Notes: a model not told the origin generated them from the letters alone. A DNA stretch of 64,000 bases from Stenotrophomonas sp. 24(2023) (GCF_030913365.1 NZ_CP133160.1:3386001-3450000), one strand, 5' to 3'; positions 1-8,370 are shown, counted from the stretch's first letter. Program-made: numbers and translations.

Positions 1-231
1 CACGGTGACCGACTGCGGCGTTTCGCGCAGTGACAGGTCCAGCTTGGTGGCGCTGCGGGCGCTCTTGACGGTGTAGCTGTTGGGAATCTCACCATCGGCG
101 GTGACCTTCACCGTATCCAGCGTACGTGCGGAGGCGTCGGCCGGAGCGTCGGCATGGGCGGCGAAGCCGGCCAGCAGTGACATCAGGGCAAGAGCCAGTG
201 GAGCAGGGGGCGGCAGGAGCGGTCGGGACAT
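1..231 (-). CDS. TonB-dependent (siderophore-type) receptor, N-terminal fragment
   Basis: The first 77 codons of a minus-strand gene that runs off the window. The ATG is at 229-231. A secretory signal peptide is visible (basic start, then LALALMSLLAGFAAHA), followed by a TonB-box-like segment (TLDTVKVTA) and the start of a plug domain (LRETPQSVTV). That last motif is typical of outer-membrane TonB-dependent siderophore receptors, which import ferric chelates using energy from TonB-ExbBD. A sigma70-like promoter overlapped by a Fur box lies about 190 bases upstream, so iron repression is likely. The ligand cannot be judged from this fragment. The family call rests on the signal peptide, the TonB box and the plug start. 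Confidence 0.85.
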   Translation of the reverse strand, partial: MSRPLLPPPAPLALALMSLLAGFAAHADAPADASARTLDTVKVTADGEIPNSYTVKSARSATKLDLSLRETPQSVTV

Positions 232-423
232 GCGGGTGCGATTCCATGCAGGAGAAAGACAGGCGATGGAAGCCACGCAATTGAAACCCGCGCACCGGCC
301 GGTGCGGCGCCACGTTTCTCCCATCGGCATGCCCGCGCAGGGGCGCGGCGGGCATGAAGTTCCGGGGGTGTACACGGGCGGCAGCGCAGGGGGCGCCGGG
401 TTGGCTAAGCGTACAGCCGATCA

Positions 424-442
424 GCGAATGATAGGCATTCTC
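424..442 (-). promoter_or_regulatory. Fur box
   Basis: GCGAATGATAGGCATTCTC matches the 19-base Fur consensus GATAATGATAATCATTATC at 14 positions, including AATGATA and CATT. It overlaps the -10 element of the promoter of the TonB-dependent receptor, where bound Fur-iron would block RNA polymerase. Confidence 0.75.
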
Positions 443-456
443 ATTTTGTTAATCAA
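428..456 (-). promoter_or_regulatory. Sigma70-like promoter of the TonB-dependent receptor
   Basis: On the minus strand TTGATT (451-456) is followed by exactly 17 bases and then TATCAT (428-433). These match the -35 and -10 consensus at 4/6 and 5/6 positions. The predicted transcript would have a leader of about 190 bases before the ATG at 231. Confidence 0.6.
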
Positions 457-489
457 GCGTGAGGGCTTCCGCGCCCTTCCGGCCCTCGT

Positions 490-1776
490 TCAGAACCGGA
501 ACAGCACCGTTGCCGCGTGCAGCAGCAGGCCGATCAGGCCGCCTACCAGGGTGCCGTTGAAACGGATGAACTGCAGGTCGCGGCCCACGCTCAGTTCCAG
601 CTGTTCCACCAGATGGCGCTCGTCCCAGCCCTTGACCGTCTGCGCGATGTGCGTGGTGACCCCGTCGCGCAGGCGGTCGGTCAGGCGCTGCGCGCCGTCC
701 AGCAGGTGCTGGTTGAGCGCATCGCGCAGGGCCGGATCGTCCTGCAGTGCCTGCCCCAGCGACGCCAGGCTGCGCTGCAGGTGGCCGGCCAGCAGGGAAT
801 CGGGGCGCTGCAGGTCCGCGCGCAGGCTGGCGTGGATGCGCGCCCACAGCCCCTGCACGTAGTCCTGCAGGGCCGGGTGATCGATCATTTCCTGCTTGAG
901 CTGTTCGATGCGTTCGGCCAGGGCCGGGTCCTCGCGCAGGCGCTGTACGTAGTTGCCCAGCCACCGCTCGTAATCCTGGCGCAGGGGATGTTCTGGTTCG
1001 GACAGTACCTGCTGCAGTTCCTCCAGCACCGCCCGCGCCAGCCGTTCGGCCAGGCTGTCGCCGATCTCATCGATCGGCTTGACCCAGTTCACCGTGCTCG
1101 ACAGTGTCGGCCACTCGCGCTGGATGTAGCGCACGATCAGCTGCGAGGCGCGTTCCTTGACCTCAGGCTGCTCCAGCCACCGCCCCAGGCGCTGCAGGCC
1201 TTCGTCCAGCACCCGCTGGTGGCGGCCATCGGCGGTCAGCAGGGCCAGCAGTTCGCCGGCGGTGGCTGCCGCGTTCCACTGCCGCAGCTGCTGCACCACG
1301 AAGCCGTGCAGCTGCCGGCGCACGGCGCCTTCGTCGAAGAAATCCAGTGCCTGCAATGCCCAGCCGCGGGCCATGTCGGCCAGCATGCGCGTGCGCTCAG
1401 GCTCGGCCAGCCAGCTGCCGAGGCGGCGGGCCGGATCGAATACCTGCAGCTTGGCCAGCAGTACGCCCGGTTCCAGGAACTGGTCGCGCACGAACAGGGC
1501 CAGGCTGTCGGCGATGCGCGCCTTGCTGCGCGGAATGATCGCCGTATGCGGAATGGGCAGCCCCATCGGACGGCGGAACAGGGCCACCACCGCGAACCAG
1601 TCGGCCAGTGCGCCGACCGCGGCGGCTTCGCAGAAGGCCGATACCCAGGCCCACGCGCCACGCTCGCCCTGCCAGTGGCTGACCGCAAAGCCGGCCAGCA
1701 TCAACAGCAGCAGGCCCAGCGCGATGGCCTTCAGGCGCCGCAGCTGTGCGCGGCGTGGATCGAGGGGAGTCGACAT
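490..1776 (-). CDS. DUF445 family membrane protein
   Basis: A 428-residue protein of the DUF445 (YjiN-like) family, whose role is unknown. An N-terminal hydrophobic segment (residues about 17-32) is followed by the family signature region rich in Ala and Trp (AAAVGALADWFAVVALFRRP, then PHTAIIP). A long, mostly helical hydrophilic part follows, and a hydrophobic stretch (VGGLIGLLLHAATVLF) sits at the C-terminus. This suggests a membrane-anchored protein with a helical domain between its hydrophobic ends. The ATG at 1774-1776 is preferred over an in-frame TTG six bases upstream. The gene stands alone, with the receptor promoter downstream and a ParB-like gene upstream on the same strand. Confidence 0.85.
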   Translation of the reverse strand: MSTPLDPRRAQLRRLKAIALGLLLLMLAGFAVSHWQGERGAWAWVSAFCEAAAVGALADWFAVVALFRRPMGLPIPHTAIIPRSKARIADSLALFVRDQFLEPGVLLAKLQVFDPARRLGSWLAEPERTRMLADMARGWALQALDFFDEGAVRRQLHGFVVQQLRQWNAAATAGELLALLTADGRHQRVLDEGLQRLGRWLEQPEVKERASQLIVRYIQREWPTLSSTVNWVKPIDEIGDSLAERLARAVLEELQQVLSEPEHPLRQDYERWLGNYVQRLREDPALAERIEQLKQEMIDHPALQDYVQGLWARIHASLRADLQRPDSLLAGHLQRSLASLGQALQDDPALRDALNQHLLDGAQRLTDRLRDGVTTHIAQTVKGWDERHLVEQLELSVGRDLQFIRFNGTLVGGLIGLLLHAATVLFRF

Positions 1777-1833
1777 GGGCAAAGTCTACCCGTCGCCAGA
1801 TGACGCCGGCGCATCGGACGCCGGCGCTGCTGC

Positions 1834-2712
1834 TTACCGTGCTTCCAGCTGCCTGCGCAGTGCGGCCAGCTGGGCGCGCAGGGTGTCGTTTTCGCGGGTC
1901 AGCGCGGCCACGCGGCGGCGCAGGGCCGGGGCGTCCTCGCCCAGCTGTTCCAGTGCGGCCATCACCTCGGCATCGCGGCTGGCGATCTCATCCTCGTCCG
2001 CCTCCTCGAAATCCATCTCCGCCGGTTCCGGCTTCGGCGCCCGCGGCTTGCGCTTGGATTCACGCACGCGCTTGGCGGCCTGCTTCAGCTCGTCCTTGCC
2101 CCCGGCGGCGGCGGCGCGCTGCTCGTCTTCCGGCAGGTCGGCCACGGCGGCCGCAGCGCTGATCGAAATGACGCCGGCTTTCACCGCTTCCACCACTTCC
2201 GCGGCGGCCTGGGCGTGGATGCGCTCGATCATGCCCACCTGGCTCGTGCTCAGCTTGGCTTCGCGGGCCAGCTCGGCGCGGCTGATCTTCGGCGCCGGTT
2301 CCCACGGCGGGCTGTCCTCGCCGGCCTCCTCGGCCGGTGCGGCGGTGCCATCACTCTCGCGCTGCAGCTGGGCCTGCTCGACCTGCTTGCGCGCCGCCAG
2401 GATGTCGCGCTTGCGCAGGGCCAGCACACCCCGCTGGAAATCGGACACGCTGCGCCGGCCCAGGTGCTGTTCGATCATCCACAGGTGCACGTCTTCCATG
2501 CTCTGGAAACGGGTGTTCTGCACCGTGTTGAACGGCAGGCCGTGCTTCTGGCAGATGCCGAAGCGGTTGTGGCCATCGACCAGCACCTCGCCCCACAGCA
2601 CCAGTGCATCGCGGCAGCCTTCGGCCAGGATGCTGCGCTCCAGCGCGTCATGTTCGTCGGTGGTCAGCGGATCGATGTAGGCCTTGAGTTCTTCTTTGAC
2701 GACGATGTCCAT
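1834..2712 (-). CDS. Stand-alone ParB-like nuclease-domain protein
   Basis: A 292-residue protein with an N-terminal ParB/sulfiredoxin-like fold. It shows IDPLTTDEHDALERSILAEG, then VLVDGHNRFGICQKHGLPF, the region corresponding to the GHxR-type nucleotide-binding motif. A helix-turn-helix-like centre (LAREAKLSTSQVGMIERI) and an Ala-rich helical stretch follow, and the C-terminus is a short heptad coiled coil (LRRRVAALTRENDTLRAQL). Chromosomal ParB is normally next to parA, but no parA is nearby. This is a solitary paralogue of the kind often labelled plasmid replication/partition related. The ATG at 2712 is chosen over an in-frame GTG at 2718. Whether it binds a parS-like site or CTP cannot be told here. 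Confidence 0.75.
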   Translation of the reverse strand: MDIVVKEELKAYIDPLTTDEHDALERSILAEGCRDALVLWGEVLVDGHNRFGICQKHGLPFNTVQNTRFQSMEDVHLWMIEQHLGRRSVSDFQRGVLALRKRDILAARKQVEQAQLQRESDGTAAPAEEAGEDSPPWEPAPKISRAELAREAKLSTSQVGMIERIHAQAAAEVVEAVKAGVISISAAAAVADLPEDEQRAAAAGGKDELKQAAKRVRESKRKPRAPKPEPAEMDFEEADEDEIASRDAEVMAALEQLGEDAPALRRRVAALTRENDTLRAQLAALRRQLEAR

Positions 2713-2775
2713 GGGCACGGCAACGGGCAGGAGCGGAACCGCCCATTGTACCCGCTCGCCGGCGCGGGCCCGGCC

Positions 2776-4128
2776 CTAGGCGGTGGCCCGGATCATCTCG
2801 CCCAGGGTGCCGGTGATCTGGTCGATCTGTGCCTTGTCCACGATCAGCGGTGGCGACAGGGCGATGGTGTCGCCCGTGCAGCGCACCAGCAGGTGCCCAT
2901 CGTGGAAGCAGCGCCGGAACACCTCATATCCCCGGCTGCCGGGGGCATCGCGACGCGGTGCCAGTTCCACCGCGCCGACCAGCCCGAAGTTGCGGATGTC
3001 GATCACGTTGGGCAGCCCCTGCAGGGCATGCAGGCGCTCCTGCCAGTACTCGCCCAGTTCGATGGCGCGCTCGAACAGGCGCTCGCTGGCATAGACCTCC
3101 AGCGTCGCCAGCGCGGCCGCACAGGCCAGCGGGTGGCCCGAATAGGTATAGCCATGGAACAGGTCGATGGCATGGGCCGGCCCCTGGTTGAAGGGCGCAT
3201 GCACCGCATCGCTGACCAGCACGCCGCCCAGTGGCACCGCACCGTTGCTGACGCCCTTGGCGAAGGTGAGCAGATCCGGAGTGACGCCGAAACGCTGTGC
3301 GGCAAACGGCATGCCGACCCGGCCGAAGCCGGTGATGACCTCATCGAATACCAGCAGGATGCCGTGCTGGTCGCAGATCTCGCGCAGGCGCTGCAGATAG
3401 CCTGCCGCCGGCAGGATCACCCCGGCGGACCCGGCCACCGGCTCGACGAACACCGCGGCCACGGTCGAGGGGTCATGCAGGGCCAGCAGCCGCTCCAGCG
3501 CATCGGCCAGCTCCACGCCATGGCGCGGCAGGCCCTTGCTGAAGGCGTTGCGCTGCAGGTCCAGGGTGTGGGGCAGGTAGTCGGTACCGGCCAGCTGCAG
3601 GCCGAACTGCTTGCGGTTGTTGGGCAGCCCGCCGATGGCCATGCCGCCGAAGCCGACGCCGTGGTAAGCCTTTTCGCGGCCGATGAAGCGCGTGCGCTGG
3701 CCCTCGCCGCGCAGGCGGTGATGGGCCAGGATGATCTTCATCGCGGTGTCCACTGCTTCGGAACCGGAATTGGTGAAGAACACATGGTTCAGCGTGCCCG
3801 GTGCCAGTGCAGCCAGCCGTTGGGCCAGGACGAAGGCCGGCGGCGAACCCATCTGGAAGGGTGGGGCGTAATCGAGCGTGGCGGCCTGTTCGGCGATGGC
3901 CGCCACGATCGACGGCCGCGCATGGCCGGCATTGCAGCACCACAGGCCGGCGGTACCGTCCAGCACCCGATGGCCGTCCACGTCCTCGTAGTGCATGCCC
4001 TCCGCGCGCACCAGCAGGCGCGGGGCGCCCTTGAACTGCGGGTTGGCGGTGAACGGCATCCAATAGGCCTGCAGCGAATCCGGGCGCTGGGTGGCCAGCG
4101 TGGCAAGGTCGGGGGCGGGGGTCTTCAT
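2776..4128 (-). CDS. Omega-amino acid:pyruvate aminotransferase (class III, PLP)
   Basis: A 450-residue class-III aminotransferase that moves the terminal amino group of an omega-amino acid (beta-alanine, GABA or a diamine product) to pyruvate. It resembles beta-alanine:pyruvate transaminase (BauA type): YWMPFTAN near the start, NHVFFTNSGSE at about 114-124, FDEVITGFGR with the PLP-ring aspartate D262, the Schiff-base lysine K291 in FAKG, and HGYTYSGHP. The ATG at 4126-4128 has a GGAG eight bases upstream, and a longer 16-residue extension is unlikely. It diverges from puuC and belongs with the polyamine genes. Since no separate GABA transaminase is seen in the window, it may supply that step, or handle beta-alanine from aminopropyl groups. 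Substrate preference is inference. Confidence 0.85.
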   Translation of the reverse strand: MKTPAPDLATLATQRPDSLQAYWMPFTANPQFKGAPRLLVRAEGMHYEDVDGHRVLDGTAGLWCCNAGHARPSIVAAIAEQAATLDYAPPFQMGSPPAFVLAQRLAALAPGTLNHVFFTNSGSEAVDTAMKIILAHHRLRGEGQRTRFIGREKAYHGVGFGGMAIGGLPNNRKQFGLQLAGTDYLPHTLDLQRNAFSKGLPRHGVELADALERLLALHDPSTVAAVFVEPVAGSAGVILPAAGYLQRLREICDQHGILLVFDEVITGFGRVGMPFAAQRFGVTPDLLTFAKGVSNGAVPLGGVLVSDAVHAPFNQGPAHAIDLFHGYTYSGHPLACAAALATLEVYASERLFERAIELGEYWQERLHALQGLPNVIDIRNFGLVGAVELAPRRDAPGSRGYEVFRRCFHDGHLLVRCTGDTIALSPPLIVDKAQIDQITGTLGEMIRATA

Positions 4129-4233
4129 GCCGGCTCCATCACTGCAGATGGCCCGACTGTACCGCAGCGGCCTCACCTGGCGCTGTCAACGCCGGCGCTA
4201 TAAAGGGCCACAGTCCCGTTGTGGAGCCGGCCC
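4129..4233. promoter_or_regulatory. Divergent control region between the aminotransferase and puuC
   Basis: A 105-base gap between two divergent catabolic genes. A perfect TTGACA lies on the minus strand (4184-4189) and a TATAAA on the plus strand (4199-4204), so the two promoters probably face outward from overlapping DNA. The partner elements are weak at standard spacing, so exact promoters are uncertain. Each gene has a GGAG ribosome-binding site. Confidence 0.35.
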
Positions 4234-5730
4234 ATGCCTTCCTTCCCCGACCGTGCGCACTGGCAGGCCCTGGCCAGCCGCCTGGCCATCCCCGGGCAGG
4301 CCTTCATCGGCGGCCGATACGTCGACGCCGCCAGTGGCGCACGCTTCGACTGCATCAGCCCGGTGGATGGCCGTGTGCTGGGCAGCGTGGCCGACTGCGA
4401 CGAGCAGGATGTGCAACGGGCGGTGGCCGCAGCGCGACGCGCCTTCGATGGCGGGCCCTGGCCGCGCATGGCACCGGCGCAGCGCAAGCAGGTGCTGCTG
4501 GCATTGGCGGCGCTGGTCGAGCGCCATGGCGACGAACTGGCGTTGCTGGAAACACTGGACATGGGCAAGCCGATCCGTGACGCGCGCCGGGTGGACATCG
4601 CCGGCGCCGTGCGCTGCCTGGCCTGGACCGCTGAAGCGGTGGACAAGCTGTACGGTGAACTCGCCCCGACCGGGGCGCAGGAACTGGGCCTGGTCAGCCG
4701 TGAGCCGGTGGGCGTGGTGGCGGCGATCGTGCCGTGGAATTTCCCGTTGCTGATGGCCTGCTGGAAGATCGCGCCGGCGCTGGCGATGGGCAATGCGGTG
4801 GTGCTCAAGCCATCGGAGCGTTCGCCCCTGAGCGCGCTGCGGCTGGCGGCGCTGGCGGCCGAGGCGGGCGTGCCCGAGGGGGTACTGAACGTGGTGCCCG
4901 GGTTCGGTGTGCGCGTGGGGGAGCCGCTGGCCCTGCACATGGACGTCGATACGCTGGCCTTCACCGGTTCCACCGCCACCGGCGCCCGCCTTCTGCAGTA
5001 TGCCGGGCGCTCCAACCTCAAGCGGGTCTGGCTCGAATGTGGCGGCAAGAGCCCGCACGTGGTGTTCGCCGATGCCCCCGACCTGGATGCGGCTGCCCGC
5101 GGCGTGGCCAAGGGCATCTTCTTCAACCAGGGGGAGGTCTGCACGGCGGGCGCGCGGTTGCTGGTGCAGCGCGCCATCCGCGAGGATTTCGTGCGCCAGG
5201 TTGTGGCCTATGGGCGACAGATGCAGCCCCGCCACCCGCTGGAGGCCGACGCCCCGATGGGCGCGCTGGTGGACGCCGCGCATGCCGACAAGGTGCTGGC
5301 CGATATCGCACGGGCCGAGGCAGATGGCGCGCGCCTGCTGCTGGGCGGCCGCCGTGCCGAGGTCGAGGCGGGTGGCAGCTACCTGCAGCCGACCGTGTTC
5401 GACCAGGTGCGGCCGGAGCAGGCCTTGGCGCAGGAAGAGGTGTTCGGCCCGGTGCTGGCGGTGATCGGGTTCGATGACGAGGGCGAGGCCGTGCGCCTGG
5501 CCAACGACAGCCGCTACGGCCTGGCGGCTGGCCTGTGGACGCGCGACTTGGGGCGTGCCCACCGCGTGGCGCGCCAGCTGCGCGCGGGCAGCGTGTGGGT
5601 CAACGGCTGGGATGGCGGCGACATGACCGCGCCGTTCGGTGGCTACAAGCAGTCCGGCAACGGCCGCGACAAATCACTGCACGCCTTCGACAAGTACAGC
5701 GAGATCAAGGCGACCTGGATCCAGCTCTGA
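4234..5730 (+). CDS. puuC: Gamma-glutamyl-gamma-aminobutyraldehyde dehydrogenase
   Basis: A 498-residue NAD(P)-dependent aldehyde dehydrogenase. In the Puu pathway it oxidises gamma-glutamyl-aminobutyraldehyde, made by PuuB, to gamma-glutamyl-GABA. The family landmarks are present: PWNFPLLMACWK, KPSERSP, FTGSTATG, the general base E268 and the nucleophile C303 in NQGEVCTAG. The usual LELGGKSP motif reads LECGGKSP. The ATG at 4234 with GGAG upstream is preferred over an in-frame TTG at 4219. Residue positions and length match PuuC/KauB-type enzymes, which also act on other omega-amino aldehydes. It diverges from the aminotransferase and lies 8 kb from puuB-puuDA. Confidence 0.85.
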   Translation: MPSFPDRAHWQALASRLAIPGQAFIGGRYVDAASGARFDCISPVDGRVLGSVADCDEQDVQRAVAAARRAFDGGPWPRMAPAQRKQVLLALAALVERHGDELALLETLDMGKPIRDARRVDIAGAVRCLAWTAEAVDKLYGELAPTGAQELGLVSREPVGVVAAIVPWNFPLLMACWKIAPALAMGNAVVLKPSERSPLSALRLAALAAEAGVPEGVLNVVPGFGVRVGEPLALHMDVDTLAFTGSTATGARLLQYAGRSNLKRVWLECGGKSPHVVFADAPDLDAAARGVAKGIFFNQGEVCTAGARLLVQRAIREDFVRQVVAYGRQMQPRHPLEADAPMGALVDAAHADKVLADIARAEADGARLLLGGRRAEVEAGGSYLQPTVFDQVRPEQALAQEEVFGPVLAVIGFDDEGEAVRLANDSRYGLAAGLWTRDLGRAHRVARQLRAGSVWVNGWDGGDMTAPFGGYKQSGNGRDKSLHAFDKYSEIKATWIQL

Positions 5731-5741
5731 GCGCGGGGCCG

Positions 5742-6389
5742 TCAGCGGCACCGCGCGCTGACCTCCAGCACCGCCTCGCGCAGGGCGTCGCGGTCGCGCG
5801 GGTCCACCGCGTTCTGCAGGTAGCCCATGTCCTGTCGCGCCAGCTCGCACGGATCGGTCATGTAGCCCGGTGGCCAAAGTCCGAGGAAGCGGCTGATCGC
5901 CTGCAGCTTCTGCTGCGGCGACATCTGCGGCCGCAGCCGGAAAGGCGGCCGTCGCGGCTGGAACGCCGGGTGCACTTCGCGACGGCCCAGCACCTTCGTG
6001 GCCACGCCTTCGGCGCTGATGCCATCGCCACCGTCGATGCTGCCGGCGGGCAGGGCAAGATCGAGTGTGGTGCCGGCCGCAGCCGCTGGAGGCGGGCCGT
6101 CGACAGCGCCGGTATCGCCCTGTACCGGCCGGGCCGCGGGCGGGCTGGAGGGGCGTCGTGCCGGGGCCTGTGATGCCGGGGGAAGCGAGGGCGGGGCCGC
6201 CACCGGTGGTGCGGCCTCGCTCATCAGCCAGCGCAGGCTGATGCGGCTCTCTTCACGCGTACCGGGTGCCGGCCGCAGGCTGCCCATCAACCACCAGCCC
6301 AGCAGCAGGTGCAGGCCTGCGACCACGCTCCATGCGCCGCAGCGGTGCAGCAGGCTGTCATGTGGCAATGCCCTGGCAACGGAATGCAT
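5742..6389 (-). CDS. Proline-rich single-span membrane protein, function unknown
   Basis: A 215-residue protein I do not recognise. An N-terminal hydrophobic segment (WSVVAGLHLLLGWWLMGSL, about 19-37) is followed by a long Pro/Ala/Ser-rich linker (about 60-110) and a basic, compact C-terminal part. That part contains RPQMSPQQKLQAISRFLGLWPPGY, then two cysteines. The layout (inner-membrane anchor, proline-rich periplasmic spacer, small C-terminal domain) recalls TonB-like energy transducers. No TonB C-terminal signature is visible, however, so no function is assigned. The start at 6389 removes a 57-residue low-quality extension. It converges on puuC with 11 bases between stops. Confidence 0.6.
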   Translation of the reverse strand: MHSVARALPHDSLLHRCGAWSVVAGLHLLLGWWLMGSLRPAPGTREESRISLRWLMSEAAPPVAAPPSLPPASQAPARRPSSPPAARPVQGDTGAVDGPPPAAAAGTTLDLALPAGSIDGGDGISAEGVATKVLGRREVHPAFQPRRPPFRLRPQMSPQQKLQAISRFLGLWPPGYMTDPCELARQDMGYLQNAVDPRDRDALREAVLEVSARCR

Positions 6390-6535
6390 CGGTGCTGCGT
6401 CCCTGCGGTACCTGGAGGGTACAGAGTGGCCGGGGCAGGAAAAGTTCCCTCGGCCGTCGGTGTCGATTGAAACCAATGCCCCAGCTGCCGCAGGGGGCGT
6501 GGCAGAATCGACCGAACCGCTTTCCAGATCTGCCG

Positions 6536-7816
6536 ATGTCGACAACCGCCGCTGCCGCACTGCCCGTCAATTCCCCCCGTCGTGTCCTGCTGGCCAGCCT
6601 GATCGGCACCACCATCGAATTCTTCGATTTCTACATCTACGCCACGGCGGCGGTGCTGGTGTTCCCGCACCTGTTCTTCCCCGAAAGCAGCGACAAGGCG
6701 GCCCTGCTGCAATCGCTGGCGACCTTCGCGGTGGCCTTCATCGCACGGCCGGTGGGCTCGGCGGTATTCGGTCATTTCGGCGACCGCATCGGGCGCAAGG
6801 CCACGCTGGTCGCCGCGCTGCTGACGATGGGGCTGTCCACGGTGGCCATCGGCCTGCTGCCCACGCATGCGCAGATTGGCCTGTGGGCGCCGGCGCTGCT
6901 GGCGCTGTGCCGCTTCGGCCAAGGCCTGGGCCTGGGCGGCGAGTGGGGCGGGGCGGTGCTGCTGGCCACCGAGAACGCACCGCCGGGCAAGCGCGCGTGG
7001 TACGGCATGTTCCCGCAGCTGGGCGCACCGCTGGGGTTCCTGCTCTCGGCCGGCATCTTCCTGCTGCTGGGCCACTGGCTGAGCCAGGACGATTTCCTGC
7101 AGTGGGGCTGGCGCATCCCGTTTGTCGGCAGCGCGCTGCTGGTGGGGCTGGGCCTGTGGATCCGCCTGAACATCCACGAGACGCCCGACTTCAAGCGCGC
7201 GCTGGAAAGCAACACGCGCGTGCGCCTGCCGATGCTTACCGTCATCCGCGACCACCCGCTGCCGCTGCTGCTGGGCACGCTGGGGGCGTTCGCCACCTTC
7301 GTGCTGTTCTACCTGATGACGGTGTTCGCGCTGGGCTATGGCACGGCGGCGCTGGGCTACCCGCGCGACCAGTTCCTGCTGCTGCAGATGGTCGGCATCC
7401 TGTTCTTCGCGGCCGGCATTCCCATCGCCGCACGCTACGGTGACCGCTGGGGCACGCGCCGCACGATGATACTGGCCAGTGTGCTGATCCTCGGGTTCGG
7501 CGTGCTGTTCGCCCCGTTGTTCCAGGCCGGACAGCCGTGGCTGGTGCTGGGCTTCCTGTCGCTGGGGCTGTTCCTGATGGGCCTGACCTACGGCCCCTGC
7601 GGCACCTTCCTTGCCGAGATCTACCCGGTGGAAGTGCGTTACACCGGTGCATCGCTGTCGTTCAACCTGGCCGGCATCCTGGGCGCGGCACCGGCCCCGT
7701 ACCTGGCCACCTGGCTGGCCGAGCGCTTCGGCCTGGTGGCCGTCGGCCTGTACCTGTCGCTGACCGTGGTGCTGACCCTGTGCGCGCTGCTTGCCCTGCG
7801 CCAGCGCCTGCGCTGA
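6536..7816 (+). CDS. MFS transporter, metabolite:H+ symporter (MHS) type
   Basis: A 426-residue major-facilitator protein with about twelve membrane segments. The loop between segments 2 and 3 carries the MFS motif as GHFGDRIGRKATL (about residues 81-93). The N-terminal SLIGTTIEFFDFYIY is typical of the metabolite/H+ symporter subfamily (ProP, KgtP, ShiA and citrate carriers), as is RFGQGLGLGGEWGGA. It therefore probably imports an organic acid or osmolyte with protons, but the substrate cannot be read from sequence. The ATG at 6536 is the first that gives a normal N-terminus. Its TGA directly abuts the reverse stop of the bacteriohemerythrin gene. Confidence 0.85.
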   Translation: MSTTAAAALPVNSPRRVLLASLIGTTIEFFDFYIYATAAVLVFPHLFFPESSDKAALLQSLATFAVAFIARPVGSAVFGHFGDRIGRKATLVAALLTMGLSTVAIGLLPTHAQIGLWAPALLALCRFGQGLGLGGEWGGAVLLATENAPPGKRAWYGMFPQLGAPLGFLLSAGIFLLLGHWLSQDDFLQWGWRIPFVGSALLVGLGLWIRLNIHETPDFKRALESNTRVRLPMLTVIRDHPLPLLLGTLGAFATFVLFYLMTVFALGYGTAALGYPRDQFLLLQMVGILFFAAGIPIAARYGDRWGTRRTMILASVLILGFGVLFAPLFQAGQPWLVLGFLSLGLFLMGLTYGPCGTFLAEIYPVEVRYTGASLSFNLAGILGAAPAPYLATWLAERFGLVAVGLYLSLTVVLTLCALLALRQRLR

Positions 7817-8278
7817 TCAGCCGAAGACGCGCTTGAGCGTGCGGCCCAGCCAGGTGCCGCCCTGGTGCTCGCGCGCGAACTGGCTCAGGTGCTGCTTGAC
7901 CTGGTCGGCATAGGCGCGGTCATCGCCACGGATGTGGTTGAACAGCCAGCGCGACAGCATGGTGCGCAGTTCATCGCTGATGTCCTCACCGGCATGGAAA
8001 CGCAGGCGGTACTCGGCCACCCGCTTGATGAAGACTTCATGCACGCGCTTGTGCGCGGCGCAGAAGGCGTAGCCCGCTTCCTCCATCAGTTCCTCTTCGA
8101 AGGCGAAGTGGGACATCGTGTAGTCCACCACCTCGTCGATCACCTCGGCGACCGCCAGCCGCTGCAGGCTTGCCTGCGCCACATGCAGGTGATTGAGCAT
8201 TTCCACGATGCGGCGGTGTTGCTGGTCGATCACCTCGATGCCGATGTTCAGATCGTCCTGCCAGACCAATAGTGCCAT
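7817..8278 (-). CDS. Bacteriohemerythrin (oxygen-binding di-iron protein)
   Basis: A 153-residue single-domain hemerythrin, which binds O2 reversibly at a non-heme di-iron centre. Iron-ligand positions are recognisable in order: H in [13 protein letters not shown] and E in [11 protein letters not shown], the HKRVHEVF pair, and H/D in [14 protein letters not shown]. No methyl-accepting or GGDEF partner domain is fused, so it is the free cytoplasmic form, thought to carry or store oxygen or supply it to oxidases. The ATG at 8278 follows an AGGGAG. A perfect FNR-type palindrome at 8339-8352 suggests induction at low oxygen. The upstream same-strand gene is a REC-REC-GGDEF protein. Confidence 0.92.
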   Translation of the reverse strand: MALLVWQDDLNIGIEVIDQQHRRIVEMLNHLHVAQASLQRLAVAEVIDEVVDYTMSHFAFEEELMEEAGYAFCAAHKRVHEVFIKRVAEYRLRFHAGEDISDELRTMLSRWLFNHIRGDDRAYADQVKQHLSQFAREHQGGTWLGRTLKRVFG

Positions 8279-8310
8279 TTCCGACTCCCTGTGATGCATT
8301 GTCAGGGATG

Positions 8311-8316
8311 ACTGTA
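8311..8316 (-). promoter_or_regulatory. Candidate -10 element of the bacteriohemerythrin promoter
   Basis: TACAGT on the minus strand matches TATAAT at 4 of 6 positions. Taking a start near 8304 puts the centre of the FNR-type palindrome close to -41.5, the spacing of a class II activated promoter. The start point itself is inferred. Confidence 0.45.
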
Positions 8317-8338
8317 GGAACAGGTCCGATGGTCGGCG

Positions 8339-8352
8339 TTGATCTCGATCAA
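8339..8352 (-). promoter_or_regulatory. FNR/Anr-type operator
   Basis: TTGATCTCGATCAA is a perfect match to the FNR consensus TTGAT-N4-ATCAA. It lies in the 92-base gap upstream of the bacteriohemerythrin gene, 60 bases from its ATG. This is the arrangement expected for oxygen-limited activation by an FNR/Anr-family regulator. Confidence 0.75.
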
Positions 8353-8370
8353 GGCGCGGTGTGCGGGGGC

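Noticed and set aside
1834..2712. Plasmid or chromosome origin near the ParB-like gene
   Set aside because: No parA, dnaA, gidA or replication gene is adjacent and no DnaA-box cluster is seen there.
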